Positions 8,673-17,725 of a stretch of DNA of 64,000 bases are shown here, in pieces; position 1 is the stretch's first letter, and every line of letters starts with the position of its first letter. The stretch comes from a bacterium OM1 bin76. GTDB taxonomy: Bacteria > Actinomycetota > Acidimicrobiia > Spongiisociales > ZC4RG35. Below the pieces are notes generated by a model, which saw only the letters and a program-made list of their open reading frames with translations, was not told the DNA's origin and did no database searches. The stretch lies in assembly GCA_002238785.1 (NCBI GenBank), contig MPNA01000012.1, positions 26,416 to 90,415 on the forward strand, given 5' to 3'. The position numbers and the translations under genes were made by a program.

Positions 8673-11228
8673 CTATCTGCGCCGTCCCGAGCGCCCTCGA
8701 CCTCGTGGCGCGCCCCGTTTCTGACGGCGGGTCTCCAACAGGTCGCTGGCCCGCTCGACGGTGACGGCGTCCACGGTGTCGGTCGGGCCCAAGGAGGCGT
8801 TGATCACTCCGTCGCTCACATATGGCCCGTATTTGCCGTCCCGCAGTTCCACCGTCTTGCCGGTGCGGGGGTCTTCTCCCAGCACCCGCAGTGCCGGACT
8901 CCTGCCGCGGGCCGGGGCGGTCTCCAGTATCTGCAGTGCCTCGGCGACGGTGATGGTGAACAGTTGCTCGATCTCGGGGAGGTTGCGGTTGGTCTTTCCA
9001 CGGGAGACATATGGTCCGTAGCGGCCGTAGCGCGCGTATATCTTCTCGCCGCTTTCGGGATCGGCCCCCACCAGGCGAGGAAGGCTCAACCACCGCAGGG
9101 CGTCATCCAGGCTCACGCCTCCCAACTCGGTGTCCTTGGGAAGTGAGGCCCGCTTGGGCTTGCCCTTGCTCCCCTTGGTCTCTCCCAACTGCAAATAGGG
9201 ACCGTACCGGCCTACCAGCGCCAGCACCTCCAGGCCGCTTTGGGGATCGGTGCCCAGAATCTTGCGGTCCTGCGCGGATCCCGCCTCGGCCAGCAGTTCC
9301 AAGGCCTTTTCCACGTCCAGTTCGTCGGGAGGCAGCCGGTCGGGGATGGAGACCGTCTTCTCCTTCCACAGAAGGTACGGGCCGTATCTCCCGATCCGGG
9401 CGGTTATCTCCTCTCCCTCGGTGTCTTCCCCGATCAGGATCCTGCGGGAGAGCCGGGTGTCGACGTTCTCCAAGCTGTTGTCGACCAGGGACTTGAGGCC
9501 CTCCTCCCCGAAATAGAAACGCTGCAGCCAGGGTTTGGTCTGCTCCTGCCGGTCGGCAATGCGGTCCAGGTCCCCCTCCATCTTGGCGGTGAATTCGTAA
9601 TCAACCAGTTTGGGAAAGCTCTGTTCCAGCAGGCTGACCACCGCGAAGGCGGTGAAACTGGGAATCAAGGCCCGTCCCTGGGTCCACACGTAGCCTCGGT
9701 CCTGGATGGTGCTCATTATCGACGCATACGTGGAGGGTCGGCCGACGCCCAGCTTTTCGAGGGTCCTGATGAGGGAGGCCTCGGTGTACCAGGCGGGAGG
9801 CCGGGTCTGGTGATCCTTGGCCGTCAGTGCGGCGGCGCTCAGCCTCTGCCCCTCAGATAGGGGCGGAAGGGCCTTTTGGCCGGCTTCTCCCGGTCCCTTG
9901 CCTGCAGAGGACCCGGTTGCGAAGGCCCTGAGAAATCCCGCGAAGGTGATCGTCCTGCCCTGCGCCTGGAACTCCACTCCCACACCCGCTGAGGAAGTGC
10001 CCTCCAGGGTCGCCGTGACGGTCTCGCCGACGGCTGGCTTCATCTGGGATGCCACAGCCTGCCTCCAGATCATCTGGTATAGCCGGGAAGGATCTCCCTC
10101 CCCCAGAGCGGCCGTCACTTGTTGGGGAGTCTTCCAGGTGGTGCCTGCAGGTCGGATGGCCTCATGCGCCTCCTGGGCGGCTTTGACCTTTGTCTGATAG
10201 AACCTCGGCTTGGAAGGCAGGTAGGCGTCGCCGAAGGTTTGCCGGATCACCTTTCGAGTGGTGGCCAATGCATCCGAGGAGATGGAGACCGAGTCGGTGC
10301 GCATATAGGTGATGTGCCCGTTCTCGTACAGTCGCTGGGCGGCTCGCATGGCCCGGGCCGGCGGCATTCCCAGGCGCCGAGAGGCATCCTGCTGGAGGGT
10401 GGAGGTGCGATACGGGGCAGAGGGGGACCGCTTGTAGGGTCGCTTTTTCAAGTTCGTCACCGTGAAGGGGGATCCGGCCAGGTCCGATGCCAGGCCCTCG
10501 GCCTCCTCCTTGCCGAGCTTGCGGGTCTTGGGGTTTTTCAACTCGCCCTGGGAAGTGAAGTCCTTGCCGGTCGCCACTCGCTGTCCTGCCACTTTGGCCA
10601 GTGGCGCCTCGAAGCGCTGGTCGGGATTGTCGACCGGGTGAAAGGCGCCCACGATATTCCAGTAGTCGGCCCTGACGAAGCGGATCCTGTCCCGGGCCCT
10701 CTCCACGGCCAACCGCACCGCCACGCTCTGGACCCGGCCGGCCGAGAGTCCGGTCTTGACCTTCCTCCAAAGCACCGGCGACACCTCGTATCCGTAGAGT
10801 CGGTCAAGGATGCGCCGGGCTTCTTGGGACTCCACCAGTGCGGTGTCCAGGTCTCGAGGATTGTCGAAGGCGTGGCGGATGGCCTGGCGGGTGATTTCTT
10901 GGAAGACCATTCTCCTGACGGGCACCTTCGGTTTCAGCAGTTGGGTGAGATGCCAGGCAATGGCTTCCCCTTCCCGGTCGCGGTCGGTGGCCAGGTACAG
11001 AGACTCGGCAGTGGCCAGCGCGGTCCGCAGCTTTTTGACCTGGTTGCCTTTTCCGGGCGATGTGACGTACTTGGGTTGGAAGTCCTTCTCGACATCCACG
11101 CCCAGTTCCTTCTTCGGCAGATCCCGCACATGCCCCATGGAAGACTCCACAACCACATCCGGTCCCAGGTAGGAGGAGATGCTGCGGGCCTTGGTAGGGG
11201 ATTCGACTACCACCAGCGCCTTGCTCAT
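8673..11228 (-). CDS. topA: DNA topoisomerase I
   Basis: Type IA topoisomerase of 851 residues that relaxes negative supercoils. The Toprim domain shows VVVESPTKA (residues 6-14) and ATDRDREGEAIAWHL with the acidic metal-binding triad. The catalytic Tyr lies in ITYMRTDS. The C-terminus has no CxxC zinc fingers. It carries four GRYGPY/GKYGPY repeats and a basic tail (RGAPRGRGRSGRRR), the form typical of actinobacterial TopA. The ATG at 11228 begins MSKALVVVESP. It is transcribed divergently from the MFS gene and followed closely by two membrane-protein genes. Confidence 0.97.
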   Translation of the reverse strand: MSKALVVVESPTKARSISSYLGPDVVVESSMGHVRDLPKKELGVDVEKDFQPKYVTSPGKGNQVKKLRTALATAESLYLATDRDREGEAIAWHLTQLLKPKVPVRRMVFQEITRQAIRHAFDNPRDLDTALVESQEARRILDRLYGYEVSPVLWRKVKTGLSAGRVQSVAVRLAVERARDRIRFVRADYWNIVGAFHPVDNPDQRFEAPLAKVAGQRVATGKDFTSQGELKNPKTRKLGKEEAEGLASDLAGSPFTVTNLKKRPYKRSPSAPYRTSTLQQDASRRLGMPPARAMRAAQRLYENGHITYMRTDSVSISSDALATTRKVIRQTFGDAYLPSKPRFYQTKVKAAQEAHEAIRPAGTTWKTPQQVTAALGEGDPSRLYQMIWRQAVASQMKPAVGETVTATLEGTSSAGVGVEFQAQGRTITFAGFLRAFATGSSAGKGPGEAGQKALPPLSEGQRLSAAALTAKDHQTRPPAWYTEASLIRTLEKLGVGRPSTYASIMSTIQDRGYVWTQGRALIPSFTAFAVVSLLEQSFPKLVDYEFTAKMEGDLDRIADRQEQTKPWLQRFYFGEEGLKSLVDNSLENVDTRLSRRILIGEDTEGEEITARIGRYGPYLLWKEKTVSIPDRLPPDELDVEKALELLAEAGSAQDRKILGTDPQSGLEVLALVGRYGPYLQLGETKGSKGKPKRASLPKDTELGGVSLDDALRWLSLPRLVGADPESGEKIYARYGRYGPYVSRGKTNRNLPEIEQLFTITVAEALQILETAPARGRSPALRVLGEDPRTGKTVELRDGKYGPYVSDGVINASLGPTDTVDAVTVERASDLLETRRQKRGAPRGRGRSGRRR

Positions 11229-11317
11229 CGGACTAACAAGTTACCGGCCACCGGTGCCAAATGCCTAACTGAATCGGGCCTTTTGTGTTGTCAAGTAGTG
11301 TTGGGAAGGTGAATTCT

Positions 11318-12703
11318 GTGGAAGAAATCCGCGGTCGGGATCTGATTCGCCGCGGTCCCTTCGCCAAGCTTTGGTGGGCAAACAGCGTCTCCAGCCTGGG
11401 GGATTGGGTGAATATCTTCGCCACCCTGGCATTGGCGGCCCGCATCGGGGGTGGCGGGGACGGTTCCACAGTGGCGGTAATCATCTCCCTCGTGGCGCGG
11501 TTTCTGCCCGGCATGCTGGCCGGAGTGGTGGGAGGGGTGGTTGCAGACCGCTGGAATCGAAAGATCACCATGGTGGTCTCCGACTTCGGACGAGCGGCGT
11601 TGGTGGGGACCTTGCTGTTCGTCTCCAATCTCTCCCAGTTGTTCCTGGTGATTGTCCTGGTGGAGATCCTCGGATTGTTCCGCCAGCCTGCCCGGGAGGC
11701 GGTGGTTCCCACTCTGATCGCCCCCAAGCACCTTGCGGCCGCCAACGGGCTCAATCTGGTCTCGATGTACGGCACGGCCCCCGTCGGCTCTGCCCTCTTC
11801 GCACTGCTCACCGAGTTCGGTGAGGCGCTGCCCCAGATGGGGCAGTTCGGCGCCTGGGTCCTGACCGCCTTCCTGTTCGACATGGCCACCTTCCTGGTCT
11901 CGGGATTCATCACCCTCCGCATCCCGATAAAGGCGACCCCCTTGCCCGAGCAGCGCCGCATGAAGCTGGAGAGGCGATCGCTGGCGGCTCCGGTCCGGGA
12001 CCTGGTGGAGGGATGGGCCCAGGTGGGTCGGCGAGGGCCGGTCCGTCGGCTGGTGTGGGGAATGGCGGTGGCTCTGTTGGGAGGAGGCGGGTTGTTCGTG
12101 ATGGGGCAACCCTTCACCCAGCAGGTGCTGGACTCCACCGAGAGCGGTTACGGGGCGTTGCTCACCTCGTTGGGCATGGGCGTGGCGATCGGGATGGTGC
12201 TGCTCGCCGGTCTGGGAAAGAAGCTGATCCACCGGGAACCCATCTTCGCCCTGGGTCTGTGGGCGGCCGGGGGCGGGATCATTTTCACCAGTTTCTCCCG
12301 CTCGGTCTTCGCGGCGGTGGGTTGGGTGTTGCTGCTCGGCGTTGGCACGGGAATGGCCTATGTGGCCGGTTTCACGCAACTGCATTCGGAGGTCACCGAT
12401 GAAATCAGGGGTCGGACCTTCGGCGCGCTCTACACCCTGGGTCGCCTGGCGCTGCTGGTCTCCCTGGCGGTGGCCGGCGTCGGGGCGGTGGCATTGGAGG
12501 GCCTGCTGCCCGGGATCCTGGGCAACGGGATCCGGGCGGTGCTGTTCATAAGCGGGGTGGCGGTGTTGCTGACCGGTCTGGCAACCCTGTGGGCGGCCCG
12601 GTCCCAGTTGCGGATGGTGTTTGACCCCGAAGCCATGGCTGCGATGCGAGACACCAGCCAGGTGTTGGGGATGCTGCGGCATCGCCGTTCTGACAAGTCA
12701 TGA
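11318..12703 (+). CDS. Major facilitator superfamily transporter (EntS/MFS_3-like)
   Basis: 461-residue carrier with about twelve transmembrane helices. The inter-helix loop VVADRWNRK (usual GxxxDRxxRR) and the first helix LWWANSVSSLGDWVNIFA fit the MFS_3 exporter group. GTG 11318 is chosen because GGGAAGG lies 8 nt upstream; GTG 11285 and 11309 are alternatives. The stop overlaps the tmk start by 4 nt. Substrate unknown; homologues export siderophores, drugs or macrolides. Confidence 0.8.
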   Translation: MEEIRGRDLIRRGPFAKLWWANSVSSLGDWVNIFATLALAARIGGGGDGSTVAVIISLVARFLPGMLAGVVGGVVADRWNRKITMVVSDFGRAALVGTLLFVSNLSQLFLVIVLVEILGLFRQPAREAVVPTLIAPKHLAAANGLNLVSMYGTAPVGSALFALLTEFGEALPQMGQFGAWVLTAFLFDMATFLVSGFITLRIPIKATPLPEQRRMKLERRSLAAPVRDLVEGWAQVGRRGPVRRLVWGMAVALLGGGGLFVMGQPFTQQVLDSTESGYGALLTSLGMGVAIGMVLLAGLGKKLIHREPIFALGLWAAGGGIIFTSFSRSVFAAVGWVLLLGVGTGMAYVAGFTQLHSEVTDEIRGRTFGALYTLGRLALLVSLAVAGVGAVALEGLLPGILGNGIRAVLFISGVAVLLTGLATLWAARSQLRMVFDPEAMAAMRDTSQVLGMLRHRRSDKS

Positions 12704-13320
12704 GCCCAGGCCGTTACCTGGCTGTGGAGGGAACTGAAGGGGTAGGCAAGACCACCTTGAACCGACTGCTGACCGATCGGCTGAACGAGCGGGGGGTGGA
12801 AGTGGTGAGAGTGAGGGAACCGGGAGGGACCCCGCTGGGGGAGCAGATCCGGTCCCTGCTGCTGCACGGCGATGACATGGCGGACTGGACGGAGGCGCTG
12901 CTGTTCGCCGCCCAACGGTCCGAACTGGTGACCCGGGTGATCCGTCCGGCTCTCTCCCAGGGCAAATGGGTGCTGTCGGATCGATGCTTCTATTCGTCCC
13001 TGGCCTATCAGGGCTACGCCCGGGGCCTGGGCGTGAGCCGGGTGTGGTCCGTCAACGCCCCGGCGCTGGGCGGGACCCTGCCGGATCTGGTGGTGTGGCT
13101 GGAGACGGATCATGGCGCTGCGCTGCTCCGGCAGGAGCAGCCTGACCGCATCGGATCCGAGGATGCGTCCGTTCACCTGCAGGTGTGGAAGGGATACCGG
13201 AGCGTGTGGACCACGGACCGGGAGCGCACCCTGCGGATGGACGGGGGCAGGTCTCCGCAGCACAGCGTCGCGGTGCTGGTCTCGGTGTTGGAGGAGCGAG
13301 GATGGCTGGGTCCTTGTTGA
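12700..13320 (+). CDS. tmk: Thymidylate kinase
   Basis: Phosphorylates dTMP to dTDP. The P-loop is EGTEGVGKTT (residues 10-19), REPGGTPLGEQIRSLLL is the dTMP-binding DR/EPGG block, and DRCFYSSLAYQGYARGLG matches the usual DRYxxSSxAYQG motif, with Cys in place of Tyr. Length 206 is normal. It overlaps both the MFS gene (4 nt) and holB (19 nt), and the tmk-holB pairing is very common. Confidence 0.94.
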   Translation: MSPGRYLAVEGTEGVGKTTLNRLLTDRLNERGVEVVRVREPGGTPLGEQIRSLLLHGDDMADWTEALLFAAQRSELVTRVIRPALSQGKWVLSDRCFYSSLAYQGYARGLGVSRVWSVNAPALGGTLPDLVVWLETDHGAALLRQEQPDRIGSEDASVHLQVWKGYRSVWTTDRERTLRMDGGRSPQHSVAVLVSVLEERGWLGPC

Positions 13321-14375
13321 GCGCAGATCGGTCCTCCACCGAGATCATCGGACACCGGGCGGTCCGGGAGAGGCTGGCTGCCGACGCCGACTCCCCGGCC
13401 GGGGCGTACCTGCTGGTGGGTCCCCAGGGGGTGGGGAAGAGCCTGGTGGCGCGCCGCTTCGCGGAGCAGTTGGTCTGCCCGGACCGGGGCGACCACTTCG
13501 GTGAGTGCTCATCCTGCCGCAGAGTCCGCTCGGGCGTGCATCCGGACATCGTGGCGGTCAACCCCACCGAACGACAACGCATCGGGGTGGGTGACGCTCG
13601 GCAGGTGGTGACAAAGGCAGCCCGAACCCCTGTGGAAGCCGCCCGCAAGGTCTTCATTATCGACCGGGAAATGACCGAAGCAGCGGCGAACGTGCTGCTC
13701 AAGACCTTGGAGGAGACTTCCGACACCACCGTGTTCGTGCTGGTGGCCTCATCGGCCGAAGACCTGCCCAGCACGGTGGCCAGTCGCTGCAGGACCTTCC
13801 ATTTGGGCAAGGTGGACCCCGCGGAACTGGTGGAGGCGCTGATCCGGCGGGGGATGGAACGCGCCGAAGCGGTGGCGATCTCCGAAGTGGCGAGCGGCCG
13901 GCCGGGTATGGCGCTCCTGCTCACGGGACAGCAGTCATCTGCCCGATTCCGCACGGCGTGGCTGGAGGCCGCCGCCAACCTCGGCGAACGGGACCACCTG
14001 GGGGCCGGGGAGGCGCTGGAGATGGTGGATGAGATACTGACCCACGGAGAGCGAATGCTCGACCATGTCCGGCCGGCCCGCAAGGCGACCGGTCGCCAGA
14101 GAGAGCAGGCGCAGCGGGAGACTCGCCGCCAGCGGCGGTTGCTGTGGGTGTCAGGATTGGAGATAATGGCGGCGTGGTACCTCGACGCCGCCGTTCGGGC
14201 GTTGGGGGGTCCTCCCAGGCACCTCGGGGAGGGGGTGCGGCGCCCGTCCGTGGACCCCGCCCGGGCTCTACGCTCGGCAGATCTCATCCTGGGGGCGGGA
14301 GCGGAGTTGGCTGTCATCAATCTGCGTCCTCGGGCCCGCCTGGCCGAGTTGTTCTGCGAGTTGGCGGAACTGTGA
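13302..14375 (+). CDS. holB: DNA polymerase III subunit delta prime
   Basis: Clamp-loader subunit, 357 residues. Walker A is GPQGVGKS (near residue 40), and the zinc-binding region is seen as VCPDRGDHFGECSSCRRV. EAAANVLLKTLEE, followed by SRC in STVASRCRTF (sensor 1/SRC), is diagnostic of clamp loaders. ATG 13302 has the RBS gaggagcgagg and overlaps tmk by 19 nt. A longer frame from 13185 is only a shadow of tmk. It overlaps the next gene by GTGA. Confidence 0.92.
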   Translation: MAGSLLSADRSSTEIIGHRAVRERLAADADSPAGAYLLVGPQGVGKSLVARRFAEQLVCPDRGDHFGECSSCRRVRSGVHPDIVAVNPTERQRIGVGDARQVVTKAARTPVEAARKVFIIDREMTEAAANVLLKTLEETSDTTVFVLVASSAEDLPSTVASRCRTFHLGKVDPAELVEALIRRGMERAEAVAISEVASGRPGMALLLTGQQSSARFRTAWLEAAANLGERDHLGAGEALEMVDEILTHGERMLDHVRPARKATGRQREQAQRETRRQRRLLWVSGLEIMAAWYLDAAVRALGGPPRHLGEGVRRPSVDPARALRSADLILGAGAELAVINLRPRARLAELFCELAEL

Positions 14376-14968
14376 CCACACCCCCCGCGAATCGGCCCCA
14401 GGTGATCACCATCGCCAACCTGGTCTCTGTGGCCCGGATACTTCTGGTGGCCCTGTTGTGGTGGCTTCTGGTTGCCGATCAGGCGGTGTGGGCGGCATGG
14501 CTGATGATCCTGATGGCGACCACCGACTGGCTGGACGGGTGGCTGGCCCGCAGGCTCGACCAGGTGACACAGTTGGGTGCGGTCCTCGACCCGATCGGCG
14601 ACACCCTGATGATGGCCTCGGCGGTGCTGGGTGGGATGATCAAGACCTGGGTGCCGTTGGAGGTGGGCCTTCTGATCCTGGTCAGGTCGGCGGTGGTGGC
14701 GGGTTGTTCGGCCTGGGTGGCCGCCCGGACCAGGAAGACGATTGTGGTTCGGGTCAGCGGCAAGGTGGCCATCACTTTGCTGTTCATCGCCATTCCCGCC
14801 TTCTATTTCGCTGCTGGGGCACCCGACGGCGTACGAACCTGGATGGCGGGATTGGGCTGGACCTCGGCGGTGGGAGGGTTGCTGTTCTACTGGTGGTCGG
14901 GGTTCATGTACGTTCGTGACTGCCTGCAGTTGGGTGGTAGGTCCGGACAGGATTCCACCGCGGAATGA
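14372..14968 (+). CDS. CDP-alcohol phosphatidyltransferase (PgsA-like)
   Basis: Membrane enzyme that joins a CDP-diacylglycerol to an alcohol. The family motif D-x2-DG-x2-AR-x8-G-x3-D-x3-D is complete: TDWLDGWLARRLDQVTQLG followed by AVLDPIGD (residues about 51-76). Six hydrophobic segments fit the fold. Phosphatidylglycerophosphate or cardiolipin-type synthesis is likely, but the alcohol acceptor cannot be assigned. GTG 14372 overlaps the holB stop (GTGA). Confidence 0.85.
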   Translation: MTTPPANRPQVITIANLVSVARILLVALLWWLLVADQAVWAAWLMILMATTDWLDGWLARRLDQVTQLGAVLDPIGDTLMMASAVLGGMIKTWVPLEVGLLILVRSAVVAGCSAWVAARTRKTIVVRVSGKVAITLLFIAIPAFYFAAGAPDGVRTWMAGLGWTSAVGGLLFYWWSGFMYVRDCLQLGGRSGQDSTAE

Positions 14969-15027
14969 GGGCGGTGGCGAAGGGCCGCCGCCGTTTGGTG
15001 ACGGCACAGGTCTTTCGCCGATCCTGT

Positions 15028-15033
15028 TAAGGT
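15028..15033 (+). promoter_or_regulatory. Putative -10 box for leaderless gcvH
   Basis: TAAGGT, preceded by TGT (extended -10 like), ends 8 nt before the gcvH ATG. A transcript starting at the usual distance would have little or no 5' leader. No clear -35 is seen. Confidence 0.4.
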
Positions 15034-15040
15034 ATGTTCA

Positions 15041-15430
15041 ATGGCAGAAACGCAGACAGAGATACCCGAGCACCTCTCCTACACCACCGAACACGAGTGG
15101 GTCCAGACCGGTGACGGAAAGGCCCGGTTGGGCATCACCGACTATGCCCAAGACGCTTTGGGCGACGTGGTGTACGCCCAATTGCCCCGTGAGGGAGATG
15201 AGGTGTCGGAAGGCGAGATAATCGCCGAATTGGAGTCGACCAAGTCGGTGGGGGAGATCTACGCTCCATTCGACGGAGTTGTGGTGGCGGTGAACGAGGA
15301 GTTGGAAGATCAGCCGGAATTGGTCAACCAGGATCCCTACGGGGAGGGTTGGATCGTAGACCTTTCCCTGGACTCTCCGCTGCCCTCCACGCTCTTGGAC
15401 GCCGCCGGGTATCGGGACCTCATTTCCTAG
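15041..15430 (+). CDS. gcvH: Glycine cleavage system H protein
   Basis: Lipoyl carrier that shuttles the aminomethyl group between P, T and L proteins. The lipoylated Lys is in ELESTKSVGEIYAP (about residues 62-75), HEWVQTGDGKARLGITDYAQDALGD is the conserved first hammerhead strand set, and EGWIVDLSL closes the domain. Length 129 is normal. It begins a block in the order of mycobacterial gcvH-garA-Rv1828-Rv1829-Rv1830; gcvT lies 5 kb downstream and no gcvP is in the window. Confidence 0.96.
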   Translation: MAETQTEIPEHLSYTTEHEWVQTGDGKARLGITDYAQDALGDVVYAQLPREGDEVSEGEIIAELESTKSVGEIYAPFDGVVVAVNEELEDQPELVNQDPYGEGWIVDLSLDSPLPSTLLDAAGYRDLIS

Positions 15431-15479
15431 AGCCACGCCTCTCAAACCCTTATCCTTTCGCGAGGCTTTAGGGGACAGT

Positions 15480-15485
15480 TACAAT
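15480..15485 (+). promoter_or_regulatory. Putative -10 box for leaderless FHA gene
   Basis: TACAAT (5 of 6 to consensus) ends 7 nt before the GTG at 15492, so the predicted transcription start coincides with the start codon. A -35 is not evident. Confidence 0.5.
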
Positions 15486-15491
15486 GAGAGT

Positions 15492-15935
15492 GTGTCTGAA
15501 CCCATGCTGTCTGGCGAGCCACCGGCCGGCGCCGGGATGGCGCCAAAGAGCCGTGGAGCCGACCTCACGGCGATCTTCAGGCCGGGGGATCTCTTCTCAA
15601 CTCTCCAGAAAGACGCCCTGGGCCACTTGGAGGGGTTCGCCGGGTGGGGGTTGATAGTGGAGAGAGGTCCGCAGGCCGGCAGGACGTACTCCTTGGAGGA
15701 GGGCATCACCCAGGCGGGTCGCCACCTGAAGAGCAGGATCCTGCTGGATGACATCACGGTTTCCCGCCGGCATTGCCGGTTGACGGTGGAAGGGGACCTG
15801 GTCACGGTCGAGGATGAGGGTTCCACCAACGGGACCTATGTAAACGGCGCCCGGATGGAGTCGTCCCGTTTGCATCCCGGTGACAGATTGATGGTGGGGC
15901 GGTTCCACCTGGTAGTCGTCCGGGGCAATGACTGA
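15492..15935 (+). CDS. garA: FHA-domain regulator, GarA/OdhI-like
   Basis: 147 residues with a C-terminal FHA domain. TQAGRH is the strand leading to the binding loop, SRRHCR carries the SxxH motif and STNGTYVNG is the phospho-Thr recognition loop. GarA/OdhI proteins bind and inhibit 2-oxoglutarate dehydrogenase and adjust glutamate metabolism, and are switched off by Ser/Thr kinases at an N-terminal ETTSVFR motif. Here the matching segment is DLTAIFR (Thr26), so only the second of the two Thr residues is kept. It sits between gcvH and the MerR gene exactly as in mycobacteria. It overlaps the MerR start by 8 nt. Confidence 0.85.
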   Translation: MSEPMLSGEPPAGAGMAPKSRGADLTAIFRPGDLFSTLQKDALGHLEGFAGWGLIVERGPQAGRTYSLEEGITQAGRHLKSRILLDDITVSRRHCRLTVEGDLVTVEDEGSTNGTYVNGARMESSRLHPGDRLMVGRFHLVVVRGND

Positions 15936-16611
15936 GAATCAGAGCCTCTCGATCGGAGAGACGGTAAAGGCCCTCAAGCGAGAGTTTCCCGAGATCACAG
16001 TCTCCAAGATCCGCTTTCTGGAGTCCAAGGGCATGGTTCTGCCCCGGCGCACCGACGGGGGATACCGCCGCTTCGACCGGATGGACCTGGCCCGCTTGCA
16101 GTACATCCTCCGCCAGCAACGGGACCACTTCCTTCCACTCAAGGTGATCAAGTCCAAGCTCCCCGCCTGGGAGCGGGGCGATGATCCCCAGGATCCCCAG
16201 GGTCTGGGAGCCTCCCTGCTGGAAGAGTCAGGTGAGCCGATAACCCGCTCCGATATGATGAGACGCAGCGGCCTCACCGCCGACCAGATTGACGATCTCA
16301 TTGCCAATCGGTTGATCTCCTCCCTTCCGGGCGACGACCAGGTCTTTCCTCCCGAAGCGGGAATGGTTGCCGCCGAGGCCAAGTTGCTGATGGATCGCGG
16401 TCTGGGCGGTCGTCATCTGCGTTCCATACGGCTGGCTGTCGACTCGGAAGTGGCCCTGTTCCGGTCGGTGGCGGGGCCCCTGATGAGAGTCCAGTGGGTG
16501 GGTGAGGGAGGAGAGCATATCCAGGAGATGCTGGTTGGCTTGGCCGACTCCTTGGTGAGCATCCATCGCGCCCTGCTGCTGGCATCTCTGCGAATGGAGT
16601 TGCGCCGCTGA
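15928..16611 (+). CDS. MerR-family transcriptional regulator, Rv1828-like
   Basis: 227 residues. The N-terminal winged helix shows SIGETVKALKREFPEITVSKIRFLESKG followed by GYRRFDRMDLARLQYILRQQRDHFLPL, the standard MerR DNA-binding block plus the start of the dimer helix. The C-terminal part has no effector Cys cluster and instead resembles the all-helical domain of Rv1828. Such regulators bind dyads in their own block. The ATG overlaps the end of the FHA gene by 8 nt, so the two are co-translated. Confidence 0.88.
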   Translation: MTENQSLSIGETVKALKREFPEITVSKIRFLESKGMVLPRRTDGGYRRFDRMDLARLQYILRQQRDHFLPLKVIKSKLPAWERGDDPQDPQGLGASLLEESGEPITRSDMMRRSGLTADQIDDLIANRLISSLPGDDQVFPPEAGMVAAEAKLLMDRGLGGRHLRSIRLAVDSEVALFRSVAGPLMRVQWVGEGGEHIQEMLVGLADSLVSIHRALLLASLRMELRR

Positions 16612-16658
16612 GATCGCCGATTCGCGTCGGATTCAACGCCCTGTGCCTAGCGGCCCTG

Positions 16659-17720
16659 ATGGTGGTGGTGGTGGGCGCAGTGGCCTCCGCCAGCCCCCTG
16701 TGGGTCGAGCCACCTCCCGTGCCCGTGCTGTCGGCGTCGGATCCTCCCGCCGTCGAGGCCGAGTCGTGGCTGCTGTTTGATGATCGCAATGAGGTGGTGC
16801 TGGCAGAGCACAATGCCGATGTCCGGCATCCAATGGCCTCCACCACAAAACTGATGACCGCACTGCTGGCGGTTGAGGTGGGCGACCTTTCCTCTCCGGT
16901 GCAGGTGAGCCGCACCGCGGCCGAGATCGGAGGGGCGGGGGTGAATCTGGTGGAGGGTGAAGTGTTCCTGCTGCGCACCCTGGTGAGGGCGTTGCTGATC
17001 CGTTCCGGAAACGACGCCGCAATGGCGGTTGCCGAACATGTGGGGGGCACTGTGGAGGAGTTCGTGGGTCTCATGAACCAGCGCGCCGGGGAACTGGGTC
17101 TGGACGACACCTCATACGCCAATCCCCACGGCCTCGATCACCCCGAGCAGTACTCCACGGCCCAGGACCTGTTGACTCTCGCCCGGGAGTTCCTCAAGCA
17201 CCCCGAGTTGGCTGAGGCGGTGGCCACCAAGCAGATAGCGCTGCGAGACGCTCCGACCGGGGACGCTCGGGTCTATCAGAACACCAACAGCCTGTTGACC
17301 GACTATGAAGGAGTATTCGGAGTGAAGACCGGGTTCACCCAAGATGCCGGGAGAGTGCTGGTCGCCGGGGTGGAACGGGATGACCGCACTCTCATTTCGG
17401 TGGTGATGAGAACCGCGGACCACTTCGCAGCCACCACCGCGCTGCTGGATTACGGGCTCCACTCCGTCGGTTCGGTTCCCGGACTGGTCGCCACTGAGTT
17501 GCGGATCAGCAGGGAACAGGTGCTGGTGTTCCGGCCTTCCACCACCACCACGACCACCGTGGCGGCGGCGGAAACCGAGGTGGTGACCGAAGCGGAGACC
17601 GAGGGGGTCGAGACCGCCGGGGAGAGGGCGCCGGAGGCGGTTCGGGTGGGAAAGACTCCCGAGGGGGTCCTGGACCTGCTGGGTTGGATGCTACGGCTCT
17701 TCTCTTCGGGGGCCGGCTGA
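16659..17720 (+). CDS. D-alanyl-D-alanine carboxypeptidase, penicillin-binding protein (DacA-like)
   Basis: Serine peptidase (S11) trimming peptidoglycan stem peptides. The active-site motifs are all present: STTK (Ser61-Lys64 from ATG 16659), SGN in RSGNDAAM, and KTG in FGVKTGFT. The C-terminus has a Thr/Glu-rich linker followed by GVLDLLGWMLRLF, a possible amphipathic membrane anchor. The start is odd. No ATG, GTG or TTG lies between the upstream stop region and 16659, and ATG 16659 leaves a very short signal peptide. A CTG at 16608, overlapping the MerR stop, would give a full n-region (RSPIR) plus hydrophobic core. Confidence 0.9.
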   Translation: MVVVVGAVASASPLWVEPPPVPVLSASDPPAVEAESWLLFDDRNEVVLAEHNADVRHPMASTTKLMTALLAVEVGDLSSPVQVSRTAAEIGGAGVNLVEGEVFLLRTLVRALLIRSGNDAAMAVAEHVGGTVEEFVGLMNQRAGELGLDDTSYANPHGLDHPEQYSTAQDLLTLAREFLKHPELAEAVATKQIALRDAPTGDARVYQNTNSLLTDYEGVFGVKTGFTQDAGRVLVAGVERDDRTLISVVMRTADHFAATTALLDYGLHSVGSVPGLVATELRISREQVLVFRPSTTTTTTVAAAETEVVTEAETEGVETAGERAPEAVRVGKTPEGVLDLLGWMLRLFSSGAG

Positions 17721-17725
17721 GGGTC

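Noticed and set aside
9240..11312. Long plus-strand frames across topA
   Set aside because: Shadows of topA, whose full set of motifs is on the minus strand.
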